The position numbers and the translations under genes were made by a program. Positions 18,606 through 28,392 of a DNA stretch of 64,000 nt are shown here, one piece after another; position 1 is the first letter of the stretch; every line of letters starts with the position of its first letter. Origin of the DNA: Gelidibacter maritimus (GTDB taxonomy: Bacteria > Bacteroidota > Bacteroidia > Flavobacteriales > Flavobacteriaceae); the NCBI RefSeq assembly GCF_014062315.1, contig NZ_JACGLT010000005.1, positions 124,001-188,000 of the forward strand, in the 5' to 3' direction. The notes under the pieces are model-generated. The model saw nothing but the letters and a program-made list of their open reading frames with translations, had not been told where the DNA came from and ran no database searches.

Positions 18606-19967
18606 ATGACATTATTCAGGAAAATTAAGTCCATCATCAATTTGATGAAAGAAGTGGACTTTGAAGATCTCAGTAGAATTTCAGAAAAAATAGACTTGCC
18701 TAAAATCATGAAAACTGTGGGTGAACTGGATGAGAATCAACTTAACGGACTCATGAAAATGCTCTCCGAAAAAAGTAAAAAAGGCCAGCATCAACTCCCT
18801 CCAATTGATGGCGATTTTTACGATCTCGATTTGAAGTTGACACAAGAACAACGTGCAATCCAAATGAAAGTCCGCAATTTTATGGAGGATGAAATTGAAC
18901 CCATTGCCAATGCATATTGGAACAAGGCCGAATTTCCAATGGAAATCATCCCAAAATTAGCAGCACTCAATATTTGCGGCGTGGCTTACAAAGGGTACGG
19001 TTGTCCTGATCTTCCTTTTATTATGGAAGGCATTATTGCTGAAGAGTTGGCACGTGTAGATGTCTCAATCTCAACGTTTTTTGGAGTACATAGCGGACTT
19101 GCAATGGGCTCAATTTATCTCTGCGGCAGCGAGGAACAAAAGGAAGAATGGCTACCAAAAATGCAAAAAATGGAATTGATAGGTGCTTTTGGCCTAACCG
19201 AACCCAATGTTGGAAGTGCCGTAGCGGGCGGGATGGAAACCACCTGTAGACTTGAAGGCGACGAGTGGATATTGAATGGCCAAAAGAAATGGATTGGTAA
19301 TGCAACATTTGCCGATGTTACAATTATCTGGGCAAGAGACGAGGTAACCAACAAAGTAAAAGGTTTTTTAGTGAGAAAGGACACCCCAGGATTCACCTCT
19401 GAAACAATAGAAGATAAAATGGCTCTTAGAACCGTTCAGAACGCCATTATCACTTTAAGTGATTGTAGGGTTGCTGAAAACGATCGACTCCAAAACGCCA
19501 ACTCCTTCCGTGATACAGCCAAGGTGCTAAGGATGACCAGAGCGGGAGTGGCATGGCAAGCCGTGGGTTGCGCAAGAGGCGCATACGAGAATGCACTTAA
19601 ATACACCAAAAAACGTGAACAGTTTGGGAAACCGATTGCATCGTTTCAATTGATTCAGAATCATTTGGTGGAAATGTTATCCAATTTAACGGCGATGAAA
19701 ACTATGGTCTATCGACTTTCTGAATTACAAGATCAAGGTCTGCTTACAGATGAACACGCATCCTTAGCAAAGGTGTTTTGCTCACTACGAACTCGCGACG
19801 TGGTCAGTCAGGCACGTGAGGTTATGGGTGGCAATGGCATCTTATTGGAGTACAAAGTGGCCCGTTTTGTAGCCGATGCTGAAGCTATTTATTCTTATGA
19901 AGGCACCAAAGAAATCAATACGCTTATTGTGGGTAGAGCCATTACTGGGTATAGCGCATTTGTATAA
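18606..19967 (+). CDS. Acyl-CoA dehydrogenase, glutaryl-CoA dehydrogenase-like
   Basis: An FAD flavoenzyme that introduces a double bond into an acyl-CoA thioester and passes electrons to ETF. The 453-residue chain has an extra N-terminal helical stretch of about 65 residues, then the standard three-domain fold: FGLTEPNVGS in the FAD/substrate domain, WILNGQKKWIGNA, and near the end REVMGGNGIL and the catalytic base within SYEGTKEIN. EPNVGS, KKWIGNA and the position of the base place it close to glutaryl-CoA dehydrogenases and short-chain acyl-CoA oxidases. The exact substrate is undetermined. It is not in an operon. Confidence 0.85.
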   Translation: MTLFRKIKSIINLMKEVDFEDLSRISEKIDLPKIMKTVGELDENQLNGLMKMLSEKSKKGQHQLPPIDGDFYDLDLKLTQEQRAIQMKVRNFMEDEIEPIANAYWNKAEFPMEIIPKLAALNICGVAYKGYGCPDLPFIMEGIIAEELARVDVSISTFFGVHSGLAMGSIYLCGSEEQKEEWLPKMQKMELIGAFGLTEPNVGSAVAGGMETTCRLEGDEWILNGQKKWIGNATFADVTIIWARDEVTNKVKGFLVRKDTPGFTSETIEDKMALRTVQNAIITLSDCRVAENDRLQNANSFRDTAKVLRMTRAGVAWQAVGCARGAYENALKYTKKREQFGKPIASFQLIQNHLVEMLSNLTAMKTMVYRLSELQDQGLLTDEHASLAKVFCSLRTRDVVSQAREVMGGNGILLEYKVARFVADAEAIYSYEGTKEINTLIVGRAITGYSAFV

Positions 19968-20329
19968 TATCTAACCGAACAACAAATTATACTATTTGTT
20001 AATCTACGCGCTCAAACGAGACGCAACCGCATGGTATAATCATCCCAAATCTTATGATTAGATGACCAACAACTACTGAGGTGCAGGCCTGGTAAATTTT
20101 CATTCCTTAAAATTTCCATAAACTATTTATGAAAATCGATTTCTTTGAGCCACTTTTCAGACTTTTGTCCAAGAATTCATAGTTCAACAAATTTAGTTGC
20201 AGAATTGGCTTCTCAGTCGTTTTATAATATAATATCTTGAGACGCACCTATTAAATATACAAGCAGTTGTTTTGATTGAGCCAGGCCACGAAGTATAGAA
20301 GCTAACAGGTTGGAATAGAAGAAGATTAT
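19968..20329. other. Intergenic stretch without recognisable features
   Basis: 362 bases between the acyl-CoA dehydrogenase and lipid kinase genes. AT-rich, with stop codons in all frames. I see no hairpin terminator, promoter with both boxes, or repeat. Confidence 0.6.
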
Positions 20330-21211
20330 TTGAAACATATACATTTTATAGTGAACCCTGTATCAGGTTCTGGAACCCAGCCAATCCATCAGAAATTTTT
20401 GAAACGATTTTTTGATGAGAAACATTACGTGGTTGTCGTGAAATATTCCGATTATAAAAAACACGCAATTGGTTTGACCAAATCATCCATTGCTGAAGGT
20501 GCGGATATCATAGTGGCTTGCGGTGGAGACGGCACGATAAATGAAGTGGCTTCTTGTTTGGTTAATACGACTATTGTTTTAGGTATTATCCCGCTAGGGT
20601 CCGGCAACGGATTGGCTTCCAATTTAAAGATTCCGATACGAATTGAACATGCCATTGACCTTATTAAAACAGCATCTGTCAAAACGATAGACGTTGGTTG
20701 CGTCAATGAACATTATTTTTTCAGCAATACGGGCATCGGTATTGACGCACAAGTGATTAGGCACTATGAAAACTCCAATGAGAGAAAGTTATTTAGTTAC
20801 CTAAAATCGTCGTTTAAAGCGTTAAAGAGCTTAAAATATAAAAACAAAATAACGGTTGAAATCAACGGAGAAAAAATTCAGACCTATCCGTTTCTGCTTT
20901 TTATTTCCAACTCCAACGAAATGGGGTATAAAATCAGCCTAACACCAATGGCAAGTTTACATGATGGTCTGTTGGATGTTTTAATTGTTCCAAAAATGAC
21001 TTTTTTAAAGGTCTTCTACTTCGGTTTTTTGATTTTGCTTAAAAAACCCCATCTGATAAAGGAGGCTAAACGTTATCAATCAAAATCCATCAGAATTCAC
21101 CAAGCAGATGACACTGTTTATGAAAGTCAAATAGATGGTGAATTTTATAGTATCAAGAGTGACACCATCAACATCACGCTATTAAAAAAATCACTACACG
21201 TTATTTACTGA
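20330..21211 (+). CDS. Diacylglycerol kinase-family lipid kinase (YegS/DagK-like)
   Basis: The 293-residue protein begins KHIHFIVNPVSGSG and has the phosphate-binding GGDGT motif (65-69) and PLGSGNG, the signature of the DAGK catalytic domain, followed by the C-terminal beta-sandwich (FFSNTGIGIDAQV... HDGLLDV). Members phosphorylate diacylglycerol, phosphatidylglycerol, or sphingoid lipids in Bacteroidota; the substrate is not decided here. The start is TTG at 20330, right in front of the conserved first strand. It converges on a PAP2 phosphatase gene with only 5 bases between stop codons, so kinase and candidate lipid phosphatase are adjacent. Confidence 0.9.
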   Translation: MKHIHFIVNPVSGSGTQPIHQKFLKRFFDEKHYVVVVKYSDYKKHAIGLTKSSIAEGADIIVACGGDGTINEVASCLVNTTIVLGIIPLGSGNGLASNLKIPIRIEHAIDLIKTASVKTIDVGCVNEHYFFSNTGIGIDAQVIRHYENSNERKLFSYLKSSFKALKSLKYKNKITVEINGEKIQTYPFLLFISNSNEMGYKISLTPMASLHDGLLDVLIVPKMTFLKVFYFGFLILLKKPHLIKEAKRYQSKSIRIHQADDTVYESQIDGEFYSIKSDTINITLLKKSLHVIY

Positions 21212-21216
21212 CCTCT

Positions 21217-21789
21217 TTAATCGGCCTTAAAATGTTGAATAGCGTAACGGTTGATTTTATAGAATCCAGTTCCAGTAATAAGACCAAACAACCCTCCCAA
21301 TAGTACATCTAAAGGATAATGAACACCAATGTAGATGCGACTATATCCCATTAAAAGAGCCCAAGAAATCAGAAGGTAAATAAGGTATTTAAATCGTTTT
21401 TTCAAGGTCAATCCAATAAATATAGCTACGGCCATGGTATTGGAAGCATGCCCCGAGAAGAACCCGTATTGACCACCACAACTCGATTTTACGAGTCGCA
21501 TTCCATCAATCAATTCGGCCAAATGACAAGGTCTCAATCTGTGAAATCCATTCTTAAAGAGATTGGTCACCTGATCAGTGACCAAAATCATTAGAGCCAC
21601 TACTAAAAGGGTAATTAATACCGCTTTTAACCGCATTTGTCTAAACATTAAATACAGCAGCAATGCATAGAGTGGAATCCAGTTGAACTTAGAAGTATAA
21701 GCCATCCAAAAAGGATCCCAGGTTTTGGTACCGAGGCTGTTTAAATAAATGAAAACGTCAGTATCTAATTGTAAAAGCTGATCAATCAT
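21217..21789 (-). CDS. PAP2-family membrane phosphatase
   Basis: A 190-residue integral membrane protein with the three-part acid phosphatase signature: K79-x6-RP (KNGFHRLRP, 79-87), SGH (112-114) and SR-x5-H-x3-D (SRIYIGVHYPLD, 150-161). Five or six membrane helices surround it. Such enzymes dephosphorylate phosphatidate, undecaprenyl pyrophosphate or similar lipid phosphates at the outer face of the inner membrane. Its start codon overlaps by one base the stop of the small gene upstream (TAATG), indicating translational coupling. It faces the lipid kinase gene tail to tail. Confidence 0.9.
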   Translation of the reverse strand: MIDQLLQLDTDVFIYLNSLGTKTWDPFWMAYTSKFNWIPLYALLLYLMFRQMRLKAVLITLLVVALMILVTDQVTNLFKNGFHRLRPCHLAELIDGMRLVKSSCGGQYGFFSGHASNTMAVAIFIGLTLKKRFKYLIYLLISWALLMGYSRIYIGVHYPLDVLLGGLFGLITGTGFYKINRYAIQHFKAD

Positions 21790-22016
21790 TAGGCATTGTA
21801 TCTTTCAATTTCACGATCGTAGAAGTCGGTAGCCTGCTGAATCAAATTCTCAGTCTCAGATTCAATTTCCTTTTCATCGTGCTGATCAAACTCTTCCAGC
21901 CATTCCACCTCGTCATCTTCTAAATTTAAAATAAATCGTGGAAATTCAGTGTGAATAATATATATGGCATCAGGATGATCTGTATTGTCGCCTAGTATAA
22001 ATTTTGGTAGTTCCAT
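21789..22016 (-). CDS. Small acidic conserved-type hypothetical protein
   Basis: 75 residues, strongly acidic, starting MELPKFILGDNTDHPDAIYI and ending in a Glu-rich helix (DEKEIESETENLIQQATDFY). No signal peptide, membrane segment or known motif. It shares a TAATG junction with the PAP2 gene and so is probably translated with it. It reads like a soluble cytoplasmic accessory protein of flavobacteria; the function is unknown. Confidence 0.75.
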   Translation of the reverse strand: MELPKFILGDNTDHPDAIYIIHTEFPRFILNLEDDEVEWLEEFDQHDEKEIESETENLIQQATDFYDREIERYNA

Positions 22017-22404
22017 ATTGTAAAGTTAATAAATTTAGAGAATCTAAATATTTGAAAAGCTTTTGAGTAAAGTTTTATTAGACTGTAAAAATATCAAATT
22101 TTATCCAGTATTTAGCCTATTACTTATTCGCAATTGAAGCAGAATAATCAAAAGCTATCTGGCATTCATTCTACATTTTTACAACACGTCTTTGTTGTTG
22201 GTGAAGCAGCAGATAAATTTCTCATGTGGGCTACACTTTGCCATGTCCGTTTTTATAATATAGCCGCAAATTATTTTTTTGCCGTCTTCTTTAGCATCAA
22301 TTATAGCATATCACCATGCCAGACTTACGAATTTTTCAGACCTCATTATTGAGTTTTATAGACATGGAACAAATTCTCACTTTTAAACGCTCCCTACTAA
22401 AACC
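22017..22404. other. Intergenic stretch without recognisable features
   Basis: 388 bases between the MATE gene and the small acidic gene, both on the minus strand. A 72-codon frame starting with TTG crosses it on the plus strand but lacks domain-like character. No strong hairpin or two-box promoter is visible. Confidence 0.55.
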
Positions 22405-23796
22405 TTAAACACTAACTGTAGGCACTTCCAATCTTATCAATTTCTTAGTCAGATAATTAAATCTGATAAACAGTAAAATGGCCGCGCAGGTCAATCCCGC
22501 TATGAGTCCAATCCAGATTCCAACACTTCCGAAAACCTCTTCTTTTCCTAAATAAAAACTGATTGGAAATCCGATGATCCAATAAGATATAAACGTGATT
22601 ATGGTTGGAATTTTTACATCCTGTAAGCCTCTAAGCGCGCCCAAGGCCACTACTTGTAAACTATCACTTATCTGAAAAACAGCTGACACCAAGAGTAAGG
22701 TGGACGCAATGGCCACAACTTCTCTGGTATCAATGGCATTCAAAGGATCATCCAAATCCACATAAATAGTGGGGAGCACTTTATGCAAAAGCACAAAGCC
22801 TAAAGCAAATATAAAGGCCAACACAACCCCCAAATAGAAGATGGATATGGCAATACGTCGTAGTTCTGTATAATTTCTAAGGCCTTTTTGATTGCCCACC
22901 CTTACCATGGCTGCCACACTCAAACCACTTGCCACCATAAAGGTCATGGATGACAGGTTCAAGGCAATTTGATTGGCTGCCTGCGGATTCTGGCCCAAAG
23001 TACCGCTGAGCCAGATAGCCGAAGTGAATATACCCACTTCAAAAAACATTTGCATCGCACTTGGAAACCCAATATTAATGACCTTTTTAATCATGGCCGA
23101 TTCCAGTACAAAAATTTTGATATTGGTGACATAGGCTTTCGATTTATCTCGAGCTTTTAAAACCCACCATATAAAAAACACCATCACAACCCTTGAAATC
23201 AAGGTGCCGATAGCTGCGCCAACGATACCCATTTCAGGAAACCCAAATTTCCCGAAAATCAACAAATAATTGAGCACCACATTAATCACATTAGCTATAA
23301 GCGTGGCGTACATTGGGTATTTTGTAAGCGAAAGTCCATCACTAAACTGTTTAAAAGCCTGAAAAACAATCAACGGAATCAATGAAAATGCCACCAGGTC
23401 TAAATAAGGAATGGCCAAGACCACAACGTCCTCCGGCTGATCCATGACATACATTAGAGGCTTGGCGATTAAAAGGAGTAAAAACAGAACACTTCCTAAA
23501 GCCGTACATAGAAACAAGCCATGTTTTAATGCCGATTTCCCTTTTTTAAAATTGTTTTCAGTGTCAGCTTCTGCTACTAAAGGCGTAATTGCTGTTGAAA
23601 AACCTATTCCGATGGACATGGCAATAAAAACAAAACTATTGCCCAAAGACACCGCAGCAAGTTCTGCAGCCCCCAATTGTCCCACCATGATATTGTCCAC
23701 AAGACTCACAAAAGTATGACCCAACATGCCCAACATGACAGGTGCAGCCAAGTTTAAGTTGTACTTAAATTCTTTAGTATATTGAGATAAAACCAC
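22405..23796 (-). CDS. MATE-family multidrug efflux transporter
   Basis: A 463-residue membrane protein with twelve predicted helices in two halves, the first beginning NLAAPVMLGMLGHTFVSLVDNIMVGQLGAAELAAVSL, written here only as an outline of the first repeat. These features (P in helix 1, the DNIMVG segment, ALGTL-like second half) are typical of NorM-type MATE exporters, which expel cationic drugs in exchange for Na+ or H+. It is a single gene; a TACCTTTG box (23822-23815, minus) lies just upstream of the start but lacks a spaced -33 element. Substrates are unknown. Confidence 0.9.
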   Translation of the reverse strand: MVLSQYTKEFKYNLNLAAPVMLGMLGHTFVSLVDNIMVGQLGAAELAAVSLGNSFVFIAMSIGIGFSTAITPLVAEADTENNFKKGKSALKHGLFLCTALGSVLFLLLLIAKPLMYVMDQPEDVVVLAIPYLDLVAFSLIPLIVFQAFKQFSDGLSLTKYPMYATLIANVINVVLNYLLIFGKFGFPEMGIVGAAIGTLISRVVMVFFIWWVLKARDKSKAYVTNIKIFVLESAMIKKVINIGFPSAMQMFFEVGIFTSAIWLSGTLGQNPQAANQIALNLSSMTFMVASGLSVAAMVRVGNQKGLRNYTELRRIAISIFYLGVVLAFIFALGFVLLHKVLPTIYVDLDDPLNAIDTREVVAIASTLLLVSAVFQISDSLQVVALGALRGLQDVKIPTIITFISYWIIGFPISFYLGKEEVFGSVGIWIGLIAGLTCAAILLFIRFNYLTKKLIRLEVPTVSV

Positions 23797-24357
23797 CTTA
23801 AATTTTTAAAGATGCAAAGGTAGTTGATTGATTGTCCTTATGCCTATTTTTATGATTAAATTTCCGATACTATTCACCCATTTATAATGCACAAAAAAAC
23901 TTATTAACAATTTTTAAGTTGCTGAACGGAATTTATAGACTTTGTCTATCGAAGGAATACAGACTGTTTAGCGCGTTTTCAGTTAACAGACATCTAAAAA
24001 ACGAAAGCAACTAATTGATAGTTATTAACTTACATCGATATATTGTTAATAAATTACTTCAATATAATTGCTCTAAATAATGATATCCGCTATTTTTACA
24101 TTACTATATTGATTGGTATCAATTGTTTCTGTTTCATTAATGATCTTTACTATATCAAACTGAAGGTTTTAGCTTATTATTTTAGAGGGATTTAAAAATA
24201 TTGTTGTTAAAACGTTTCAAATCGCAAAAGGGGAGACTTTCCCCTTTTCGCTTTTCACAAACTTTGGACACATTGCATCTGTCGTGTTTTTAGTTCATCT
24301 GTCGCTAACTTCTTTTTAGCAATATGATGAAATTTGACAGTTATATAAACTTCGAAA
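23797..24357. other. Long AT-rich intergenic stretch with one hairpin
   Basis: 561 bases between the MATE gene and the nitronate monooxygenase gene. The one structured element is AAAAGGGGA (24226-24234) with TCCCCTTTT (24240-24248), a 9-bp stem with a 5-nt loop, about 110 bases after the monooxygenase stop. It may be a weak terminator for that operon on the minus strand. The rest shows no gene, repeat or promoter that I can support. Confidence 0.45.
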
Positions 24358-25302
24358 TTAAAACAGTGATCTTACATGCTGTTTCGCCTCTTCATATTCG
24401 TGAAGCATATCTTCCACAATTTTTTGGGTTGGTTTTATATCGTGGATCAATCCTGAAATCTGTCCAATTTCCAATTCACCTTCTTCCAAATCGCCTTCAA
24501 ACATACCCCGCTTTGCTCTTGCCCTTCCCAACAAGTTTTTAAGATCTTGTAGTGATGGCGATGTTTTATACAATTCGACAATATCATTATAGAACTTATT
24601 TTTAATCAACCGTACAGGGGCAAGTTCTTTTAAGGTCAAGTGCGTATCTCCTTCCTGAGAGTTAATAACCACTTCTTTGAAGGCGTGATGCGCTGAACTT
24701 TCTTCACTGGCAACAAATCTGCTCCCCACCTGAACTCCATCTGCACCCAACACCATCACTGCCAACATGCCCTGTCCTGTGGCAATTCCGCCCGCTGCAA
24801 TAAGCGGAATGTCCAAAGCTTCTTTGACCATAGGAATTAAGGTTAAGGTAGTTGTTTCTTCTCTTCCATTATGACCTCCAGCTTCAAATCCTTCAGCAAC
24901 AACGGCATCAACCCCCGCTTCTTGTGCTTTTAACGCAAACTTTACACTACTCACCACATGTACCACAGTAACCCCACGTTCTTTTAACCAAGTAGTCCAA
25001 GTTTTAGGATTTCCTGCGGAAGTGAACACGATCTTTACCCCTTCATCTACAATAATATTCATGATCTCCTCAATATTTGGATAAAGCATGGGTACATTTA
25101 CTCCAAAAGGTTTATCGGTGGCCTTTTTACATTTTTGGATATGCTCTCTCAAAACATCCGGATACATGGATCCAGCACCAATTAGTCCAAGAATTCCGGA
25201 ATTACTTGACGCTGATGCCAAACGCCAGCCGCTGTTCCAAATCATTCCTGCTTGGATGATTGGGTATTTAATATTGAAAAGTTCTGTGATTTTATTTGAC
25301 AT
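24358..25302 (-). CDS. Nitronate monooxygenase-family FMN protein
   Basis: A TIM-barrel flavoprotein of 314 residues. The start IKYPIIQAGM, the catalytic-type His144 in AGGHNG, and the FMN phosphate segments AAGGIATG and GADGVQVGSRF mark the 2-nitropropane dioxygenase/NMO family, which also includes FabK enoyl reductases. The enzymes detoxify alkyl nitronates such as propionate 3-nitronate. The ATG overlaps the stop of the subtilase gene by one base (TAATG), so it is the last gene of an mnmA-subtilase-NMO transcript. Activity (NMO or reductase) cannot be separated by eye. Confidence 0.85.
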   Translation of the reverse strand: MSNKITELFNIKYPIIQAGMIWNSGWRLASASSNSGILGLIGAGSMYPDVLREHIQKCKKATDKPFGVNVPMLYPNIEEIMNIIVDEGVKIVFTSAGNPKTWTTWLKERGVTVVHVVSSVKFALKAQEAGVDAVVAEGFEAGGHNGREETTTLTLIPMVKEALDIPLIAAGGIATGQGMLAVMVLGADGVQVGSRFVASEESSAHHAFKEVVINSQEGDTHLTLKELAPVRLIKNKFYNDIVELYKTSPSLQDLKNLLGRARAKRGMFEGDLEEGELEIGQISGLIHDIKPTQKIVEDMLHEYEEAKQHVRSLF

Positions 25303-26921
25303 TAAGATTTTATGAATTTAAAATTGAGTGATTTACTATTTGAAATGATATGAAGCATGTATAATCCTGAATTTAGGTACGACACATCAATATTGGAAGG
25401 GGCATTGGAATACACCTGTTCACTTATGAGCTTACCAAGGGCATCATAAATCCTTAGAATTCCCTCCTCTCTACTTGTTGGCATCTGAATATGAAGCCGA
25501 TTTGAAACAGGGTTTGGATAGATCTTAAATTCTCTGACCTCGTTTCCCGGCACTGAAAGCGCTAAAGAAAATGCCAATTGAAAATTCGGAATACCATAAC
25601 CTATAAAATAATCCGGTGCGGTGTATTGCGAAGCTGACAATCGTACATATTGCTTAATCTGCTCGGCATTAGCGTTTGGTAATGCTTGCCATAAACATGC
25701 AATCCCACCTGCTAAAATGGGCGAACTAAGAGATGTGCCATTATTTGCTACGACAGCATCCATTTCATCAACCACCATAGCCCCTAAACCTTGCGCTACA
25801 ACATCTGGTTTTTGGGTAGTTTGTGAACTGTTTCCTTTTGAGCTGAATGAGACATACAAACCTGCATCATTTACGGCACCAACGGTAAAAACACCAGAGG
25901 CATCTGCAGGAGCAGTGACAATGCCCCATGGTTTGTTACCTGAGTTTCCAGCCGAATTAACGACTAAAATTCCCTTTTCAGAAGCTATATTCGCACCTTT
26001 ACTGATAAAGGCAGTCGTACCATTCATATCCGATGGTGTGTAATTATAATTGGCGTTATCAAACGTATTATAGCCTAATGAAGAATTGATAATATGAACG
26101 CCCAAGCTATCGGCACGCTCAGCAGCTTCCACCCAATAACTTTCCTCTACCGGGTTTTCAAAAGCTGCATCTTCGGTACGGAACAAATAATAGGATGCAT
26201 CAGGCGCGGTACCAACAAATTCATTCTCAATATAACCTGCCATGGTACTCAACACTTTAGTACCGTGTGAACTGCCAGTATAGTCATAAATAGCTGAAGT
26301 TCTATCTACAAAATCATAACCACCCAATAACCGATTATTAGAACGCAACCTACTGAATGCAGCCATAGTATTCACATTGGGGAAACCAGCATCAATTACG
26401 GCAATCACAATGCCTTCTCCAGTGTAGTTTTTGAGGTGAAGCGCATCTACATGAATCATGTCCACTTGGTTTTGGGTACTTCCATAATGAAAATCTTCCA
26501 GTCCAGTCTCAACAGAAAATTTTTCATTTTGGACAGTTGGCCGAGCTAAACTGGCCAAGTTTTTATTCGCAAACTGAATGCTACTCACAAATTCCAAATC
26601 AAAAAGTGCCGTAATATCCGAAACTTCACCTCTGACGTGAACTGCATTCATCCACTTTGATTTTGCTAAAACACTGATGCCATTAGCAGATTTAAGAAGA
26701 GAAATATAAGATTCATTGACAGGCACATCTCTGGCATCAATAGGAATTTGATGCGTATTTTTTCTAATAATGGCTTGTTGAGTAAGAATAGAGATGGGAT
26801 TTTGAATCGAAGCTTCTACATTTTCCTTATCCATCAAATACACCCATGCATCTTGTTGTGCGAAGACCACATGAGAAACGCATAGTATTAGAAACAGGAA
26901 AACGTTTACTTTCATCAGCAA
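25302..26921 (-). CDS. Secreted subtilisin-like (S8) protease with T9SS sorting domain
   Basis: 539 residues: a signal peptide (to about residue 22), a prodomain, and an S8 catalytic domain with Asp177 (IAVIDAGFP), His219 (GSSHGTKV), oxyanion Asn326 (NSAGNSG) and Ser397 (NGTSLSSP). The last 80 residues form a type A C-terminal sorting domain (KIYPNPVSNRLHIQMP ... LNSGLYMLHI), which sends proteins through the type IX secretion system to the surface or medium. The better start is probably the ATG at codon 3. It follows mnmA by 25 bases and is coupled to the NMO gene. Confidence 0.92.
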   Translation of the reverse strand: MLMKVNVFLFLILCVSHVVFAQQDAWVYLMDKENVEASIQNPISILTQQAIIRKNTHQIPIDARDVPVNESYISLLKSANGISVLAKSKWMNAVHVRGEVSDITALFDLEFVSSIQFANKNLASLARPTVQNEKFSVETGLEDFHYGSTQNQVDMIHVDALHLKNYTGEGIVIAVIDAGFPNVNTMAAFSRLRSNNRLLGGYDFVDRTSAIYDYTGSSHGTKVLSTMAGYIENEFVGTAPDASYYLFRTEDAAFENPVEESYWVEAAERADSLGVHIINSSLGYNTFDNANYNYTPSDMNGTTAFISKGANIASEKGILVVNSAGNSGNKPWGIVTAPADASGVFTVGAVNDAGLYVSFSSKGNSSQTTQKPDVVAQGLGAMVVDEMDAVVANNGTSLSSPILAGGIACLWQALPNANAEQIKQYVRLSASQYTAPDYFIGYGIPNFQLAFSLALSVPGNEVREFKIYPNPVSNRLHIQMPTSREEGILRIYDALGKLISEQVYSNAPSNIDVSYLNSGLYMLHIISNSKSLNFKFIKS

Positions 26922-26946
26922 TAATTAACTAAATTATTACTGCAAT

Positions 26947-28134
26947 TTAAGAAATTACTCCCGAACCAACTAATTCGTCATTGAGGTACCATGCCACAAA
27001 TTGGCCTTCGGTAATGGCCGATTGTAATTCTTCAAAAACCACATAAAGTCCGCTATCCACTTGATGTAAGGTTGCATTTTGAAGCGGTTGACGGTATCTG
27101 ATCCGTGCCTTCACCTCCATGGTTTGGTCCAAAGCCAATTTTAAATCCTCACGAATCCAATGTAGCTCATCATTAGAAACAAATAAGGCTTTTTTGAGCA
27201 ACCCTGGATGTTCTTTCCCCTGACCCGTATAAATGACATTTTCTTCAACGTCGGTCTCAATTACAAAAAGCGGTTCAACAGTACCACCTACAGCAAGGCC
27301 TTTTCGCTGGCCTTTAGTAAAATAATGCGCACCTTGATGTTTGCCCACCACTTTTCCGTCTGTAATTTGGTAATCAATTTTTCGGGTCATATAGGCGAGA
27401 TGGTCCTCTTCGGAAGTAAAGTCTGGTTCCAACTGAGTGTATAGATTTTGCTCCGACGGAATTTCAACAATCAGCCCTTCTTTAGGCTGTAATTTTTGCT
27501 GTAAAAACTCGGGAAGCCTAACTTTTCCTATAAAACAAAGACCCTGGGAGTCTTTCTTGTCGGCAGTTATCAGATTTTGCTCCGTGGCAATCCTCCTAAC
27601 TTCAGGTTTGGTCAATTCGCCAATAGGGAATAATGCCTTTGCCAATTGGGCTTGTGATAATTGGCACAAAAAATAAGACTGATCCTTGTTATTATCAACT
27701 CCAGCAAGCAATTGATAGATTTCCTTTCCGTCTTTGTCTAAAGTTCCTTTTCGGCAATAATGGCCGGTGGCTACAAAATCAGCACCCAAATCGAGAGCGA
27801 TTTTCATGAACACATCAAACTTGATTTCGCGGTTGCAGAGCACATCGGGGTTTGGTGTTCTACCTTTTTGGTATTCGTCAAACATATAATCGACAATGCG
27901 TTCTTTATATTGTTCGCTCAAATCGACCGTTTGAAACGGAATTCCTAATTTATCGGCCACTAACATGGCGTCATTACTATCGTCCAACCACGGACATTCA
28001 TCAGAAATAGTCACAGAATCATCATGCCAGTTTTTCATAAACAAGCCAATAACCTCATAGCCTTGCTCCTTTAATAAATAAGCAGCAACACTTGAATCAA
28101 CACCTCCAGAAAGTCCTACAATAACTCTTTTCAT
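26947..28134 (-). CDS. mnmA: tRNA-specific 2-thiouridylase MnmA
   Basis: MnmA installs the 2-thio group on U34 of tRNA-Lys, -Glu and -Gln. The protein is 395 residues with the PP-loop SGGVDSS (9-15), the catalytic Cys100 in [12 protein letters not shown] and the second catalytic Cys200 in GLCFIG, plus DQSYFL (151-156). The C-terminal beta-barrel domain ends in [15 protein letters not shown]. The length fits the family. A TAATTTTG box (28146-28139, minus) lies five bases before the start codon; a -33 box is not evident. Confidence 0.96.
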   Translation of the reverse strand: MKRVIVGLSGGVDSSVAAYLLKEQGYEVIGLFMKNWHDDSVTISDECPWLDDSNDAMLVADKLGIPFQTVDLSEQYKERIVDYMFDEYQKGRTPNPDVLCNREIKFDVFMKIALDLGADFVATGHYCRKGTLDKDGKEIYQLLAGVDNNKDQSYFLCQLSQAQLAKALFPIGELTKPEVRRIATEQNLITADKKDSQGLCFIGKVRLPEFLQQKLQPKEGLIVEIPSEQNLYTQLEPDFTSEEDHLAYMTRKIDYQITDGKVVGKHQGAHYFTKGQRKGLAVGGTVEPLFVIETDVEENVIYTGQGKEHPGLLKKALFVSNDELHWIREDLKLALDQTMEVKARIRYRQPLQNATLHQVDSGLYVVFEELQSAITEGQFVAWYLNDELVGSGVIS

Positions 28135-28392
28135 TTTGCAAAATTACGAAGTTTATTGCAGATATGGAATTGACGTTGATATTGAAAATTTGATGGATAA
28201 TTTTGTCTAAGAATTATTTCAAAGACATTTCATAAAAACAATTGAGTTTCACGGGTAAATCCGTTAATCATCTTGCATTTTACAGATGAAACAATACGTT
28301 TAAAATGTGCATTTCCGTCCTTCAATTGTTAGTGCTTCTCAGAAACATTTGTATCTGGAATATCAACTGCTGATTGTTGAAAGGAATTCGAA

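Noticed and set aside
22134-22352. A 72-codon plus-strand frame starting with TTG
   Set aside because: Composition is not protein-like, with no recognisable family or start signal.
24226-24248. AAAAGGGGA hairpin as a strong terminator
   Set aside because: The stem is good but a U-run after it is lacking on the minus strand; listed only within the intergenic entry.
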